A stretch of 64,000 nt of DNA from the NCBI RefSeq assembly GCF_009498215.1, contig NZ_CP043498.1, positions 620,001 to 684,000 on the forward strand, written 5' to 3'. The notes beneath the pieces are model-generated. The model ran no database searches. It had not been told where the DNA came from and worked only from the letters and a program-made list of their open reading frames with translations. The stretch is from Rhizobium grahamii (GTDB lineage Bacteria; Pseudomonadota; Alphaproteobacteria; Rhizobiales; Rhizobiaceae). Shown here piece after piece: positions 51,857 through 60,150 of this stretch (the first letter of the stretch is position 1; each line of letters begins with the position of its first letter). Made by a program: the position numbers and the translations under genes.

Positions 51857-52021
51857 TCACTCATTGTTGCTCGCTCTGGCCGTGGTCGCTGCAGCGTCGG
51901 CTTCCTTGAGCGCCTCGGCGCATTCCTGGCAGCAGACCTCGACGGTCTTCCCGCCGAGCTTGACACTGATGACATCCGGCCCGAGTTCACAGTCGCAGGC
52001 GGCACAGGTGGTTTTCTTCAT
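51857..52021 (-). CDS. Small TRASH-like metal-binding protein
   Basis: A 54-residue protein starting at ATG 52021 (MKKTTCAACDCELG) behind GAGGATCATTGCC. Cysteines are arranged CAACDC near the start and VCCQECAEAL later, the C-x2-C...C-x2-C plan of YHS/TRASH domains that bind Cu, Zn or Hg ions. It may be a metal-sensing or storage protein. The AraC regulator upstream on the same strand has a cysteine-rich N-terminus, which could connect the two. Confidence 0.7.
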   Translation of the reverse strand: MKKTTCAACDCELGPDVISVKLGGKTVEVCCQECAEALKEADAAATTARASNNE

Positions 52022-52111
52022 GGCAATGATCCTCTGTTTGGTATCCCTTTGGGACAGGATCATAAGACCACTTATGCCGCCGGCGCCGCTGTCGAATTCT
52101 TTAGCAACTTC

Positions 52112-52966
52112 TCAGCGCCGAAGCCGCGCCGCGCGCTGGAATTCCGCGGGTGTCTGGCCGTAGGTCTGTCGGAAGGAGGAGGTGAAATGGCTGTGGCTGG
52201 AAAAGCCCAGCTCCAGGCCCAGCGCCGTCAGGTCGTCGTACTGTCCGAGCAGGTCGAGCGCCCTGGCAAGGCGCAGCCGCAGCTGGTAGCGGTAAAGCGG
52301 GGTCGCTTCGACCTGCTGAAAGACCTGTGTGAGATAAACAGGCGAAACGCCCACTTCCGCGGCGATTTCGGCCAGCGTCCACCGGCGGGCGATATCCGAG
52401 GAAAGGGCGAGCTTTGCCCGGTCGACAAGCTTCTGTCGCCCGACGCTGGCGCCTGCGGCATGTGATGTTCGTTCACCGAGCGACCGGCGGACAAGAGCAA
52501 GCGCCAGCGTTTCTGCTTCGAGTGTCTCGGCAGCCTTGCGATGCAGGCCGTGACGCAACAGCGCCACGAGCGCCTGCGCTCGCGGATCGATCCGCCGTCG
52601 CTGTCGGCGAAAACCGAAGATCTCTCCCGGCTGGATCTGATCTTTCGGTGCAAGCTCGGCAAGCAATGCGTCGTCGATGGACAGGTCGATACAGGCATCG
52701 CCACCGTCGATGGGATGGCTGATCCGGTAGCCTTGTGCCGCATTGAAGAACAGCATCTGGTTCGCCTCAGCCACGGTGTCGTTGCGCCCGACGTGGCGCA
52801 TGAAAACACCGCGGTAAGGATAGACGAGGCTCGTCTTGTGGGCGCATTCCTCGTCGCTCTTATGCCGGCAGTCGCCATTGCAGACGACGTCACGGATTGT
52901 GACGGTCTTCGTCTTCAACAGCAGCTCGGTCGAGAATTGCGCCATGACGGTTTCCGGAAGTTGCAT
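52112..52966 (-). CDS. AraC-family regulator with Cys-rich N-terminus
   Basis: A 284-residue protein. The N-terminal half is cupin-like and carries Cys29, Cys33 and Cys41 (VVCNGDCRHKSDEECAHKTS), unusual for the family. The C-terminal AraC double helix-turn-helix is at residues about 180-280 (WTLAEIAAEVGVSPVYLTQV, then LGFSSHSHFTSSFRQTYG with the terminal TPAEFQR). It precedes the TRASH-like gene with a gap of about 90 bases and may regulate it. Confidence 0.87.
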   Translation of the reverse strand: MQLPETVMAQFSTELLLKTKTVTIRDVVCNGDCRHKSDEECAHKTSLVYPYRGVFMRHVGRNDTVAEANQMLFFNAAQGYRISHPIDGGDACIDLSIDDALLAELAPKDQIQPGEIFGFRRQRRRIDPRAQALVALLRHGLHRKAAETLEAETLALALVRRSLGERTSHAAGASVGRQKLVDRAKLALSSDIARRWTLAEIAAEVGVSPVYLTQVFQQVEATPLYRYQLRLRLARALDLLGQYDDLTALGLELGFSSHSHFTSSFRQTYGQTPAEFQRAARLRR

Positions 52967-53000
52967 GCGGGAAAGCCTGCTATCGGTATCCTAGCACAGT

Positions 53001-53222
53001 TCAGTCCCGGCAATAGAGGTGCACATCGCTCTCGGTCTGGTAGCGCGACAGGCCGATATCTTTCAGCTGCTCGTCGGAAAGCTCCATGACGGCGTTCAGG
53101 TTGTGCCGCTCTCTCAGTTTGCGCGCTGTCCAGCGATAAAAAGAGAGAAGCGCGGTCAACAACCGCGATGGCTTGGCCGAACGGCGGCTCTCGGTCGCAA
53201 GAATGGTGGTTGAGCCGTGCAT
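53001..53222 (-). CDS. DUF1127 protein
   Basis: A 73-residue protein behind GGAGGACTACC. The C-terminal region has the fixed pattern LSDEQLKDIGLSRYQTE of DUF1127, with an Arg/Lys-rich middle (RWTARKLRERHN). Small Arg-rich DUF1127 proteins in Rhizobium and Agrobacterium affect phosphate, RNA or lifestyle responses; the exact role here is unknown. Confidence 0.92.
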   Translation of the reverse strand: MHGSTTILATESRRSAKPSRLLTALLSFYRWTARKLRERHNLNAVMELSDEQLKDIGLSRYQTESDVHLYCRD

Positions 53223-53313
53223 GGTAGTCCTCCATCGGTTTGATTTCGATGGAGGCAGTGGACCATCTGCACGGCTCGCCCGCTGTCAGATTATTTAGCG
53301 ATTCTGCGTCGTC

Positions 53314-54108
53314 TTATTTCAACAGCCATTCGTGCTCCGGCGCATTGTGGAACTTCCACACCCGCTTCGGCCCGGCCATGACGTTGAGATAATAGAGATC
53401 ATAGCCGTGAATGGTGGCGCAGGGGTGATATCCCTTCGGCACCAGCGTCACATCGCCATTTTCCACCGCCATCGCCTCGTCGAGCGAGCGATCGTCGGTG
53501 TAGACGCGCTGGAACGCGAAGCCCTGCGGCGGGTTCACGCGGTGGTAATAGGTCTCTTCCAGCAGGCTCTCATTCGGAAGATTGTCCTGATCGTGCTTGT
53601 GCGACGGGTAGGACGAGGTGTTTCCGCTCGGCGTGATGACCTCGACCACCAGCAACGAATGGGCGGAATTGTCGTCTTCGGGCATGATGTTGGTCACGAG
53701 ACGCACATTCGAGCCCTTGCCGCGCTGGAACTGCGGATGCACGCCGGGCGGGATGAGCTTTGCCTTGTAGTCGCCACCGCCGGGCGCCGAGCAGACGGCG
53801 AGCTCCAGATCGGTCTCGGCCGTCACCGACCAGCCGGAGCCGGCCGGCACATAGAGCGAATGCGGCGCCCCTTCGAACGGGCTCATGCGCCCGCCGACGG
53901 AGCCGAAATCCTCGCCTGCCGCCTTTGCCTTACCTTTGCCTGATACCCAGACGAGGCAGACTTCGCGGCCGCTTGCATCGCCGGAGACGGTCTCACCCAG
54001 CTTCAGTCGATGCATTTCGAAGCCGACATACGTCCAGCCGGCGCTTTCGGGCGTCACATGGGTGACGCGGCCATGCGTGCTGGATGGTTTCACCTTCAGG
54101 TTTGGCAT
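53314..54108 (-). CDS. iolB: 5-deoxy-glucuronate isomerase IolB
   Basis: A 264-residue protein with a bicupin fold (HKHDQDNLPNESLLEETYYH carries the metal His and Glu ligands; YHPCATIHGYDLYYLNVMAG is the second). It isomerises 5-deoxy-D-glucuronate to 2-deoxy-5-keto-D-gluconate in myo-inositol breakdown. It is the last gene of the iolCDEB run, behind GGAGAGTACCG. The gap to iolE holds a CCCCATGGGG palindrome. Confidence 0.95.
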   Translation of the reverse strand: MPNLKVKPSSTHGRVTHVTPESAGWTYVGFEMHRLKLGETVSGDASGREVCLVWVSGKGKAKAAGEDFGSVGGRMSPFEGAPHSLYVPAGSGWSVTAETDLELAVCSAPGGGDYKAKLIPPGVHPQFQRGKGSNVRLVTNIMPEDDNSAHSLLVVEVITPSGNTSSYPSHKHDQDNLPNESLLEETYYHRVNPPQGFAFQRVYTDDRSLDEAMAVENGDVTLVPKGYHPCATIHGYDLYYLNVMAGPKRVWKFHNAPEHEWLLK

Positions 54109-54134
54109 CGGTACTCTCCATTGCCTGCAAATTT

Positions 54135-54144
54135 CCCCATGGGG
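54135..54144. repeat. Small palindrome between iolE and iolB
   Basis: CCCCATGGGG flanked by TT and GGA, of the short GC-rich hairpin type common between rhizobial genes. It might stabilise or partly terminate the iol mRNA. Confidence 0.35.
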
Positions 54145-54184
54145 GAGAAGTTGGACGTCCCGCCGTCAGACGAAACGCCTCTCG

Positions 54185-55102
54185 TTACCCCTTGGGAAAA
54201 CCCTCGGTTTCGACGGTATAGCCAGCGGCCGTCATGACGCGCATCAGCTCGGCGTGGCCGATTTCCGCCATCTTCTGAGGCGGCGCCTTGCGCGGATCCT
54301 GCTCGGCCTCGACGACGAACCATCCTTCATAGCCATAACCAGCGAACCGCTTCACAATGGCGCCGAAATCGAGCGAGCCATCGCCCGGCACGGTGAAGGC
54401 GCCGAGCGCCACCGCATCGAGGAAGGACTGCTTGCTACGATCGAGCCCGTCGACGACGGCCTTGCGGATGTCCTTGACGTGAACGTGGTTGATGCGGGCG
54501 TGGTGGTTATCGATGGCGCGGAGAACGTCGCCCCCGGCAAAGGCCAGGTGCCCGGCGTCGAGCAGCAGCGGAATACCTTCGCCTGAATTGCGCATGAAGG
54601 CGTCGAGCTCCGGCTCGGTCTCGACGACGGCCGCCATATGATGATGGTAGGAGAGCGGTATGCCCTGTTCGGCGCACCATTCCCCGAACTGCGTGACCTT
54701 GCGCGCATAGGCCTTCATCTCGTCATCCGAGAGACGCGGCTTGGTCGCGAGAGGCTTGGAGCGGTCGCCCTGGATGGAGCGGCCAACTTCGCCATAGACG
54801 ATGCAAGGCGCGTTGACGGCTTTGAACAGCTCGATCATCGGCGCGATGCGATCCTTGTTGGCGGAAAGATCCTCATCGACGAGCGTGCCGGAGAACCAGC
54901 CGCCGCAAAGCGTCACATCGGCAGCCTTCAGTATCGGCAGCATTTCGGCCGGATTGTTCGGGAAGCGGCGGCCCTGTTCCATGCCAGTGAAGCCTGCGCC
55001 GCGCGACTGGCGCAAGCATTCCTCCAGCGATACGTCGTCGCTGAGCTCGGGAAGATCGTCGTTCCACCAGGCGATCGGCGACATGCCAAGTTTGGCCTTC
55101 AT
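54185..55102 (-). CDS. iolE: Inosose dehydratase IolE
   Basis: A 305-residue TIM-barrel protein of the xylose isomerase-like family. It begins MKAKLGMSPIAWWNDDLPEL, the standard IolE start, behind GAGGAGACTATTG; a longer frame from 55123 would add seven residues. SYHHHMAAVVE and LLLDAGHLAFAGGD carry metal ligands. It dehydrates scyllo-inosose to the 2,3-diketo compound. It lies between iolD and iolB. Confidence 0.96.
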   Translation of the reverse strand: MKAKLGMSPIAWWNDDLPELSDDVSLEECLRQSRGAGFTGMEQGRRFPNNPAEMLPILKAADVTLCGGWFSGTLVDEDLSANKDRIAPMIELFKAVNAPCIVYGEVGRSIQGDRSKPLATKPRLSDDEMKAYARKVTQFGEWCAEQGIPLSYHHHMAAVVETEPELDAFMRNSGEGIPLLLDAGHLAFAGGDVLRAIDNHHARINHVHVKDIRKAVVDGLDRSKQSFLDAVALGAFTVPGDGSLDFGAIVKRFAGYGYEGWFVVEAEQDPRKAPPQKMAEIGHAELMRVMTAAGYTVETEGFPKG

Positions 55103-55126
55103 CAATAGTCTCCTCAAAAGCATTGT

Positions 55127-55150
55127 TGGAAGAGCGGGCGCGCTCTTCCA
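55127..55150 (-). repeat. Perfect hairpin between iolD and iolE
   Basis: TGGAAGAGCG (55127-55136) pairs perfectly with CGCTCTTCCA (55141-55150) around a four-base loop in the 66-base gap. There is no U run after it on the minus strand, so it looks like an mRNA stability or processing element rather than a terminator. Confidence 0.6.
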
Positions 55151-55168
55151 GAAGATGAAATCAGTCGA

Positions 55169-57019
55169 TCAGCCGATGCGCTGAGCGGCGCGCGCCTTGA
55201 CATAAGCCGCGTGCGCCTTGTTGACCTGTTCACGCGGGCTGACTTCGGGAACGGCAACGTCCCACCAGTATCCGCCGGCATCCGTGGTGATCAGCGGATC
55301 GGTGTCGATCACGAAGACCGAGGTGCGATCATTCTTCTTCGAGTCGGCGATCGCCTTCTCGAGCTCGGCAATCGAGGCAACCTTGACTGCAATCGCGCCC
55401 ATGCTCTCGGCATGTGCCCGGAAGTCGATCTCCGGCATGACCTCGTAATGCGCGTCCTTCAGCAGGTTGTTGAAGTTCGCGCCACCGGTCGCCATCTGCA
55501 GACGGTTGATGCAGCCGTAGCCCCGGTTGTCGAGCAGAACGATGTTGAGCTTCAGCCCGAGCATGACCGACGTGGCGAGCTCGGAGTTCAGCATCATGTA
55601 GGATCCGTCGCCGACGAGAACGAAGACTTCCTTCTCCGGATGCGCCATCTTGGCACCAAGGCCGCCGGCAATCTCGTAGCCCATGCAGGAGAAGCCATAT
55701 TCCATATGGTAGCTGCCCGGCGCGGTCGCCGGCCAGAGCTTGTGCATTTCGCCGGGAAGTCCGCCAGCGGCGCAAAGGCCGATTGCCTTTTCGAGGTCGA
55801 TCGAACGGGTGACAGCGCCGATCACCTGGGCGTCGGAGGGCAGGGCGGCATTGGTACTCGCCATCGCCTTGGCGGCGGCGTCCATCCAGACCTTCTTTTC
55901 CCGTTCGGCCCTCTCCACGAGCGCTGCCGGAGCCTTCCAGCCGGCGAGACCACTCGAAATGGCCTTCAGTCCCTCGCGGGCGTCGGCCACCAGCGTCTCA
56001 CCGTCATGCTTTGCTGCGTCGTAGGCGGTAATGTTGAGGCCGAGGATCTTCAGCTTGTCGTTCTGGAAAAGCGCCCAGGAGCCCGTCGTGAAGTCCTGGC
56101 AGCGCGTGCCGACGGCGATGATCAGGTCTGTATCCGTTGCAATGGCATTGGCCGCCGACGTGCCTGTGACACCAACGGAGCCGAGCGCCAGCGGATGCCG
56201 TTCGTCGATCGCCGATTTGCCAGCCTGCGTGACGACGACGGGGATCCGGTGTTCCTCGGCAAATGCAGTCAGTTCCTTGGTGGCCTGCGAATAAAGCACG
56301 CCGCCGCCGGCAATGATGACCGGCTTTTCGGATTTCTTGATGAGCGCGATGGCGTTTGCAAGCTCGTCGGCATCCGGGCGAGGGCGGCGCGTGGTCCAGA
56401 CCCGCTCCTCGAAGAAGCTTTCCGGATAATCGAAGGCTTCGGCCTGCACGTCCTGGCACAGTGACAGCGTCACCGGGCCGCAATCATAGGGATCGGTCAG
56501 CACCTGCATGGCGCGCTTCAGCGCCGAAATGATCTGCTCCGGCCGCGTGATGCGGTCGAAATAGCGCGAGACCGAGCGGAAGGCATCATTGGCCGAAACC
56601 GTGCCGTCGCCGAAATCCTCGATCTGCTGCAGCACCGGATCCGGCGCCCGATTGGCGAAAACGTCGCCGGGCAGGAAGAGAACAGGGATGCGGTTGACAT
56701 GGGCGACGCCGGCAGCGGTCACCATGTTGAGCGCGCCGGGGCCGATCGAAGTCGTGCAGGCCATGAAACGCTGGCGGAAATTCGCCTTGGCATAGGCAAT
56801 CGCCGCATGCGCCATGCCTTGCTCGTTGTGGGCGCGATAGGTCGGCAGTTCGCCACGGACCTGATACAGCGCCTCGCCGATGCCGGCGACGTTGCCGTGC
56901 CCGAAGATCGCCCAGACGCCGCCGAAGATCGGCACCTTCTTGCCGTCGACGACGGTCATCTGCTTCTTGAGGAAATGCGTGACGGCCTGAGCCATCGTCA
57001 AACGTACAGTCTTGCCCAT
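55169..57019 (-). CDS. iolD: Trihydroxycyclohexane-1,2-dione hydrolase IolD
   Basis: A 616-residue thiamine diphosphate enzyme. The N-terminal Pyr domain has the active Glu region (AHNEQGMAHAAIAYAKANF) and the PP domain motif GDGSYMMLNSELATSVML with the closing N (VLLDNRGYGC). It hydrolyses the cyclic diketone to 5-deoxy-D-glucuronate. The start follows GGGAGGTGCCCC, in a 23-base gap after iolC. Confidence 0.96.
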   Translation of the reverse strand: MGKTVRLTMAQAVTHFLKKQMTVVDGKKVPIFGGVWAIFGHGNVAGIGEALYQVRGELPTYRAHNEQGMAHAAIAYAKANFRQRFMACTTSIGPGALNMVTAAGVAHVNRIPVLFLPGDVFANRAPDPVLQQIEDFGDGTVSANDAFRSVSRYFDRITRPEQIISALKRAMQVLTDPYDCGPVTLSLCQDVQAEAFDYPESFFEERVWTTRRPRPDADELANAIALIKKSEKPVIIAGGGVLYSQATKELTAFAEEHRIPVVVTQAGKSAIDERHPLALGSVGVTGTSAANAIATDTDLIIAVGTRCQDFTTGSWALFQNDKLKILGLNITAYDAAKHDGETLVADAREGLKAISSGLAGWKAPAALVERAEREKKVWMDAAAKAMASTNAALPSDAQVIGAVTRSIDLEKAIGLCAAGGLPGEMHKLWPATAPGSYHMEYGFSCMGYEIAGGLGAKMAHPEKEVFVLVGDGSYMMLNSELATSVMLGLKLNIVLLDNRGYGCINRLQMATGGANFNNLLKDAHYEVMPEIDFRAHAESMGAIAVKVASIAELEKAIADSKKNDRTSVFVIDTDPLITTDAGGYWWDVAVPEVSPREQVNKAHAAYVKARAAQRIG

Positions 57020-57042
57020 GGGGCACCTCCCAAATGCTTTAA

Positions 57043-58977
57043 TTAATTCAGGCCGCGGGTTTTCAACCAGGCGTCTGTCAATTGGCGGAAGCGTCCGGCC
57101 ATGTCTGTGATCGCTTCTTCATCATCAAGCTTGCCGGAAAGCCAGCCGCGTGCCGCTTCAGCAAAGATCGTGCGACCGACCGCAAAGCCCTTGACGGAAG
57201 GTGCAGCCAGCGTCGCCTCGAAGCCCTTGAGCAGCTCGTCGGCTGGAGCCTCAAGTCCGAGCAACACGATACCACGGCACCATGGGTCGTTCTTGGCAAT
57301 GACGGCCTCGATCTTTTTCCAGGCGGCCGTCGAGGCCTGCGGTTCGAGCTTCCACCAGTCGGGCTTGATGCCGAGTGCATAGAGCTCTTCCATCGCCGTC
57401 GAGACCGTGTCGTCGGTCAGTGGCCCGTTCTTGCTCGAAATGATTTCGATCAGCAGTTCGCGGCCGACCTTGCGCGCGGCTTCGAAGAGCGTGCGCAGTT
57501 TCTCCTGCTGTTCGGTCTTCAGCGCTGCCGGATCATCCGGATGGTAGAAGCAGAGGCACTTGATGCAATGATCGAGCGGCCATTCGACGAGCTGCGAGCC
57601 GATATCCTGGCTGAACTCGAAGCGCAGTGGCTTGGACCCCGGCAATTCTACCGGGCGCCCGATCCAGGCGAAGTTCTTGGTTGCCGCATCGAAGAAGGCG
57701 TCGCGGCCGAAGCGCTCATCGATCAGCATGCCGTAACCGCTGCGACCATCGGCGACGCGGGCAGCCGCTTCCACTGCAAGGCGCTTGAAGGCGACGATCT
57801 TCGCGTAGTCCAGGTTCAGTTCGTCGCAGATGCTGGTCAGCTGCGAACGGTGGTCAATGGCAAGGGCCATAAGCAGCGGAATATCGCCCTTGCGCGTCGA
57901 GGCCCAGTGGATGTGGTTGATCGCCGCGTCCTTGCGCAGCGCACGATGCTGGCTTCCGTGCTTGAGGAAGAAATCGAGCTCGGCCCAGGTCGGATATTCA
58001 GGCGAGCAGAGAAGGCGGGAGACGGCGAAGGCGCCGCAGGCATTCGCCCAGGTGGCACACGTCTTCAGCGGCTCGTTCTTCAGCCAGCCGCGCAGCAGGC
58101 CGGACATGAAGGCATCGCCGGCGCCGAGCACGTTGAACACCTCGATCGGGAAGCCTTCCCCGACGATGCCGTCTTCCAGATTGTCGCTGATCGGACCATC
58201 GTAGACGATGCAGCCCATGGCACCGCGCTTGAGAACGATCGTTGCCGGCGACAGGCGACGGATTTCCTTGAGCGCGCCGAGGACGTCATCGGCACCCGAT
58301 GCGATCAGGATTTCCTCTTCCGTTCCGACGATCAGGTCGCAGTCGGGCAGCGTTTCCTTCATCTTGGAGGAGACGCGATCGGACTTCACATAGCGTTCGA
58401 AACCTTCGGCGTGGCCGGCAAGACCCCAGAGGTTCGGTCGATAGTCGATGTCGAAGATAACCTTGCGACCGTTGGCCTTGGCGATGCGGATGGCCTTGCG
58501 CTGGGCGGCTTCCGTATTCAGCCGGGAGAAATGCGTGCCCGACACCAGCACCGCGCGCGACGACTTGATGAAGGCCTCATCGATGTCGCTCTCGTCGAGC
58601 GCCATGTCGGCACAGTCAGAGCGATAGAAGATCATCGGCGAGACGCCTTCGGCCTCGACGGCGAGCAGCACCAGCGCAGTAAGGCGTTCCTTGTCGGTCT
58701 TGATGCCCTTCGTCTCGACGCCTTCGCGCGCAGACTGCTCGATGATGAAGCGGCCCATCTGCTCGTCGCCGACCCGCGTGATCAGGCCCGACTTGAGGCC
58801 AAGACGCGCCGTCCCGATGGCGATGTTGGCAGGGCAGCCGCCGACGGACTTGGCAAAGGAGCCGATGTCCTCGAGCCGCGAACCGATCTGCTGGCCGTAG
58901 AGATCGACCGAGGAGCGGCCGATGGTGATCACGTCAAGCGACGGTTCCGGCTGCGAGCCCGGGTTCGGTTGTGCCAT
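57043..58977 (-). CDS. iolC: Bifunctional 5-dehydro-2-deoxygluconokinase and DUF2090 aldolase IolC
   Basis: A 644-residue fusion. Residues 1-335 form a PfkB kinase (TIGRSSVDLYGQQIG; anion-hole motif GAGDAFMSGLLRG near 295). Residues about 345-640 are the DUF2090 domain, a TIM-barrel related to class I aldolases. Most Gram-positive iolC genes lack this part and use a separate IolJ. The protein probably phosphorylates 2-deoxy-5-keto-gluconate and cleaves the product. Start behind GGGAGGACATC. Confidence 0.94.
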   Translation of the reverse strand: MAQPNPGSQPEPSLDVITIGRSSVDLYGQQIGSRLEDIGSFAKSVGGCPANIAIGTARLGLKSGLITRVGDEQMGRFIIEQSAREGVETKGIKTDKERLTALVLLAVEAEGVSPMIFYRSDCADMALDESDIDEAFIKSSRAVLVSGTHFSRLNTEAAQRKAIRIAKANGRKVIFDIDYRPNLWGLAGHAEGFERYVKSDRVSSKMKETLPDCDLIVGTEEEILIASGADDVLGALKEIRRLSPATIVLKRGAMGCIVYDGPISDNLEDGIVGEGFPIEVFNVLGAGDAFMSGLLRGWLKNEPLKTCATWANACGAFAVSRLLCSPEYPTWAELDFFLKHGSQHRALRKDAAINHIHWASTRKGDIPLLMALAIDHRSQLTSICDELNLDYAKIVAFKRLAVEAAARVADGRSGYGMLIDERFGRDAFFDAATKNFAWIGRPVELPGSKPLRFEFSQDIGSQLVEWPLDHCIKCLCFYHPDDPAALKTEQQEKLRTLFEAARKVGRELLIEIISSKNGPLTDDTVSTAMEELYALGIKPDWWKLEPQASTAAWKKIEAVIAKNDPWCRGIVLLGLEAPADELLKGFEATLAAPSVKGFAVGRTIFAEAARGWLSGKLDDEEAITDMAGRFRQLTDAWLKTRGLN

Positions 58978-59062
58978 GATGTCCTCCCGCTAGATTTTAG
59001 CTACGGCTTGGCGCCTGCTGATTGCGAGTAATGAAACATCGGTTCCGTATTGTTGTCAATTC

Positions 59063-59076
59063 GGAATGTTTATTCC
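59063..59076. promoter_or_regulatory. IolR-type operator before iolC
   Basis: GGAA-TGTTTA-TTCC is an exact GGAA-N6-TTCC, the form I know as the IolR target of Sinorhizobium. It overlaps the last codons of iolR and lies 86 bases before the iolC start. Confidence 0.65.
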
Positions 59077-59945
59077 ATTTTTGATTTTGTCGATTTTGTC
59101 GAAGTTCGCTTCCGCCGCCGCTCGGCGATCGCAACCGGGAGCGCCATGGTCAGCGCCATCGAGGCGGAGAGCGAGCGGAAACCGGCAAAGTCCGCCTCTG
59201 CCACTTCGAACCAGCAGGTGGCGCGGGCGGCAAGCGGCGAGAAGGCTGAATCGGTGATGGCGACCACAGGCACGCCGCGATCCGCTAACGCTTCTGCCTG
59301 GCTCAGGCTGTCTGCGGCGTAGGGAGAGAAGCTTGCGGCAATCGCCGCATCGTTCTTTGTCGCGAACTGCACCATTTCCGGATCGACGCCGTTTGGCGAT
59401 GCGACAATCTGGTGCCGGATGTTGAGCTTCGAGAAGGCGTAGGTCATGTGTGCAGTCAGCGGATAGGAACGCCGTTTGGCGATCAGGTAGATCGTCTCGG
59501 CAGCCGCCAGGATATCGACTGCCTTGGTGAAGGTATCGCTCTGCACGGTGGCGGCCAGCCGGTTGACCGACTGGCTCGCAGCCGAGATGAAGCCCGAAAG
59601 CAGGTTGGCGTCTTCGTCCTCGCCGCTGGCCTGCTCCAGCGTTACCAGGCGCTCTTCATAGGTCAGCGTGCGGTCGCGCAGCCTCTCGCGAAAGATGCTC
59701 TGCAGATCGGAGAAGCCGTCGTAGCCCAGATGATGCGCGAGCCGTACGAGCGTCGACGGCTGCACATCCGAAGCGGCAGCGATACTGGCCGTCGTGCCGA
59801 AGGCGATCTCGTCGGGATTGCCGAGCGCGAAGGCGGCAACCTGCGCCAACCGCTTGGGCATGCTGGCCTTCCGCTCGATGATCGTGCTGCGCAGGCTCTC
59901 GAAATCGCGGGGAACGCGTGCCGGGCTTTTGGTGTCGCTATCCAT
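59070..59945 (-). CDS. iolR: MurR/RpiR-family regulator of inositol catabolism
   Basis: A 291-residue protein with an N-terminal RpiR helix-turn-helix (SIAAASDVQPSTLVRLAHHL) and a C-terminal SIS domain (AETIYLIAKRRSYPLTAHM) that binds a sugar-phosphate ligand. I start it at ATG 59945 (MDSDTKSP). It heads the iolC-D-E-B run on the same strand and is divergent from a MocA-type dehydrogenase, so it is likely the repressor of both. Confidence 0.88.
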   Translation of the reverse strand: MDSDTKSPARVPRDFESLRSTIIERKASMPKRLAQVAAFALGNPDEIAFGTTASIAAASDVQPSTLVRLAHHLGYDGFSDLQSIFRERLRDRTLTYEERLVTLEQASGEDEDANLLSGFISAASQSVNRLAATVQSDTFTKAVDILAAAETIYLIAKRRSYPLTAHMTYAFSKLNIRHQIVASPNGVDPEMVQFATKNDAAIAASFSPYAADSLSQAEALADRGVPVVAITDSAFSPLAARATCWFEVAEADFAGFRSLSASMALTMALPVAIAERRRKRTSTKSTKSKME

Positions 59946-59963
59946 GGGCATCATCCAGTGAAT

Positions 59964-59977
59964 GAAATAAATATTCC
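59964..59977. promoter_or_regulatory. Imperfect IolR-type site before iolR
   Basis: GAAA-TAAATA-TTCC matches GGAA-N6-TTCC in seven of eight fixed positions and shares the text TAAATATTCC with the site at 60105. Confidence 0.45.
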
Positions 59978-60104
59978 ATAATCTCGACTTTAATTGATTT
60001 CGATCCGGCTGCCTAATTGTTTTTATTACGCTGATAATCAACGATTTTCGGCGGCTTTATCGGATGTGCGGCTAAAAGTGACCGTTGAGGACGCTTGTCA
60101 AAAC

Positions 60105-60118
60105 GGTCTAAATATTCC
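60105..60118. promoter_or_regulatory. Imperfect IolR-type site before the MocA-type gene
   Basis: GGTC-TAAATA-TTCC, six of eight fixed positions matching; it lies 33 bases before the start of the divergent dehydrogenase. Confidence 0.4.
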
Positions 60119-60150
60119 AAAAAAATGGAGAGGACCCTGGAGGAAACAAC

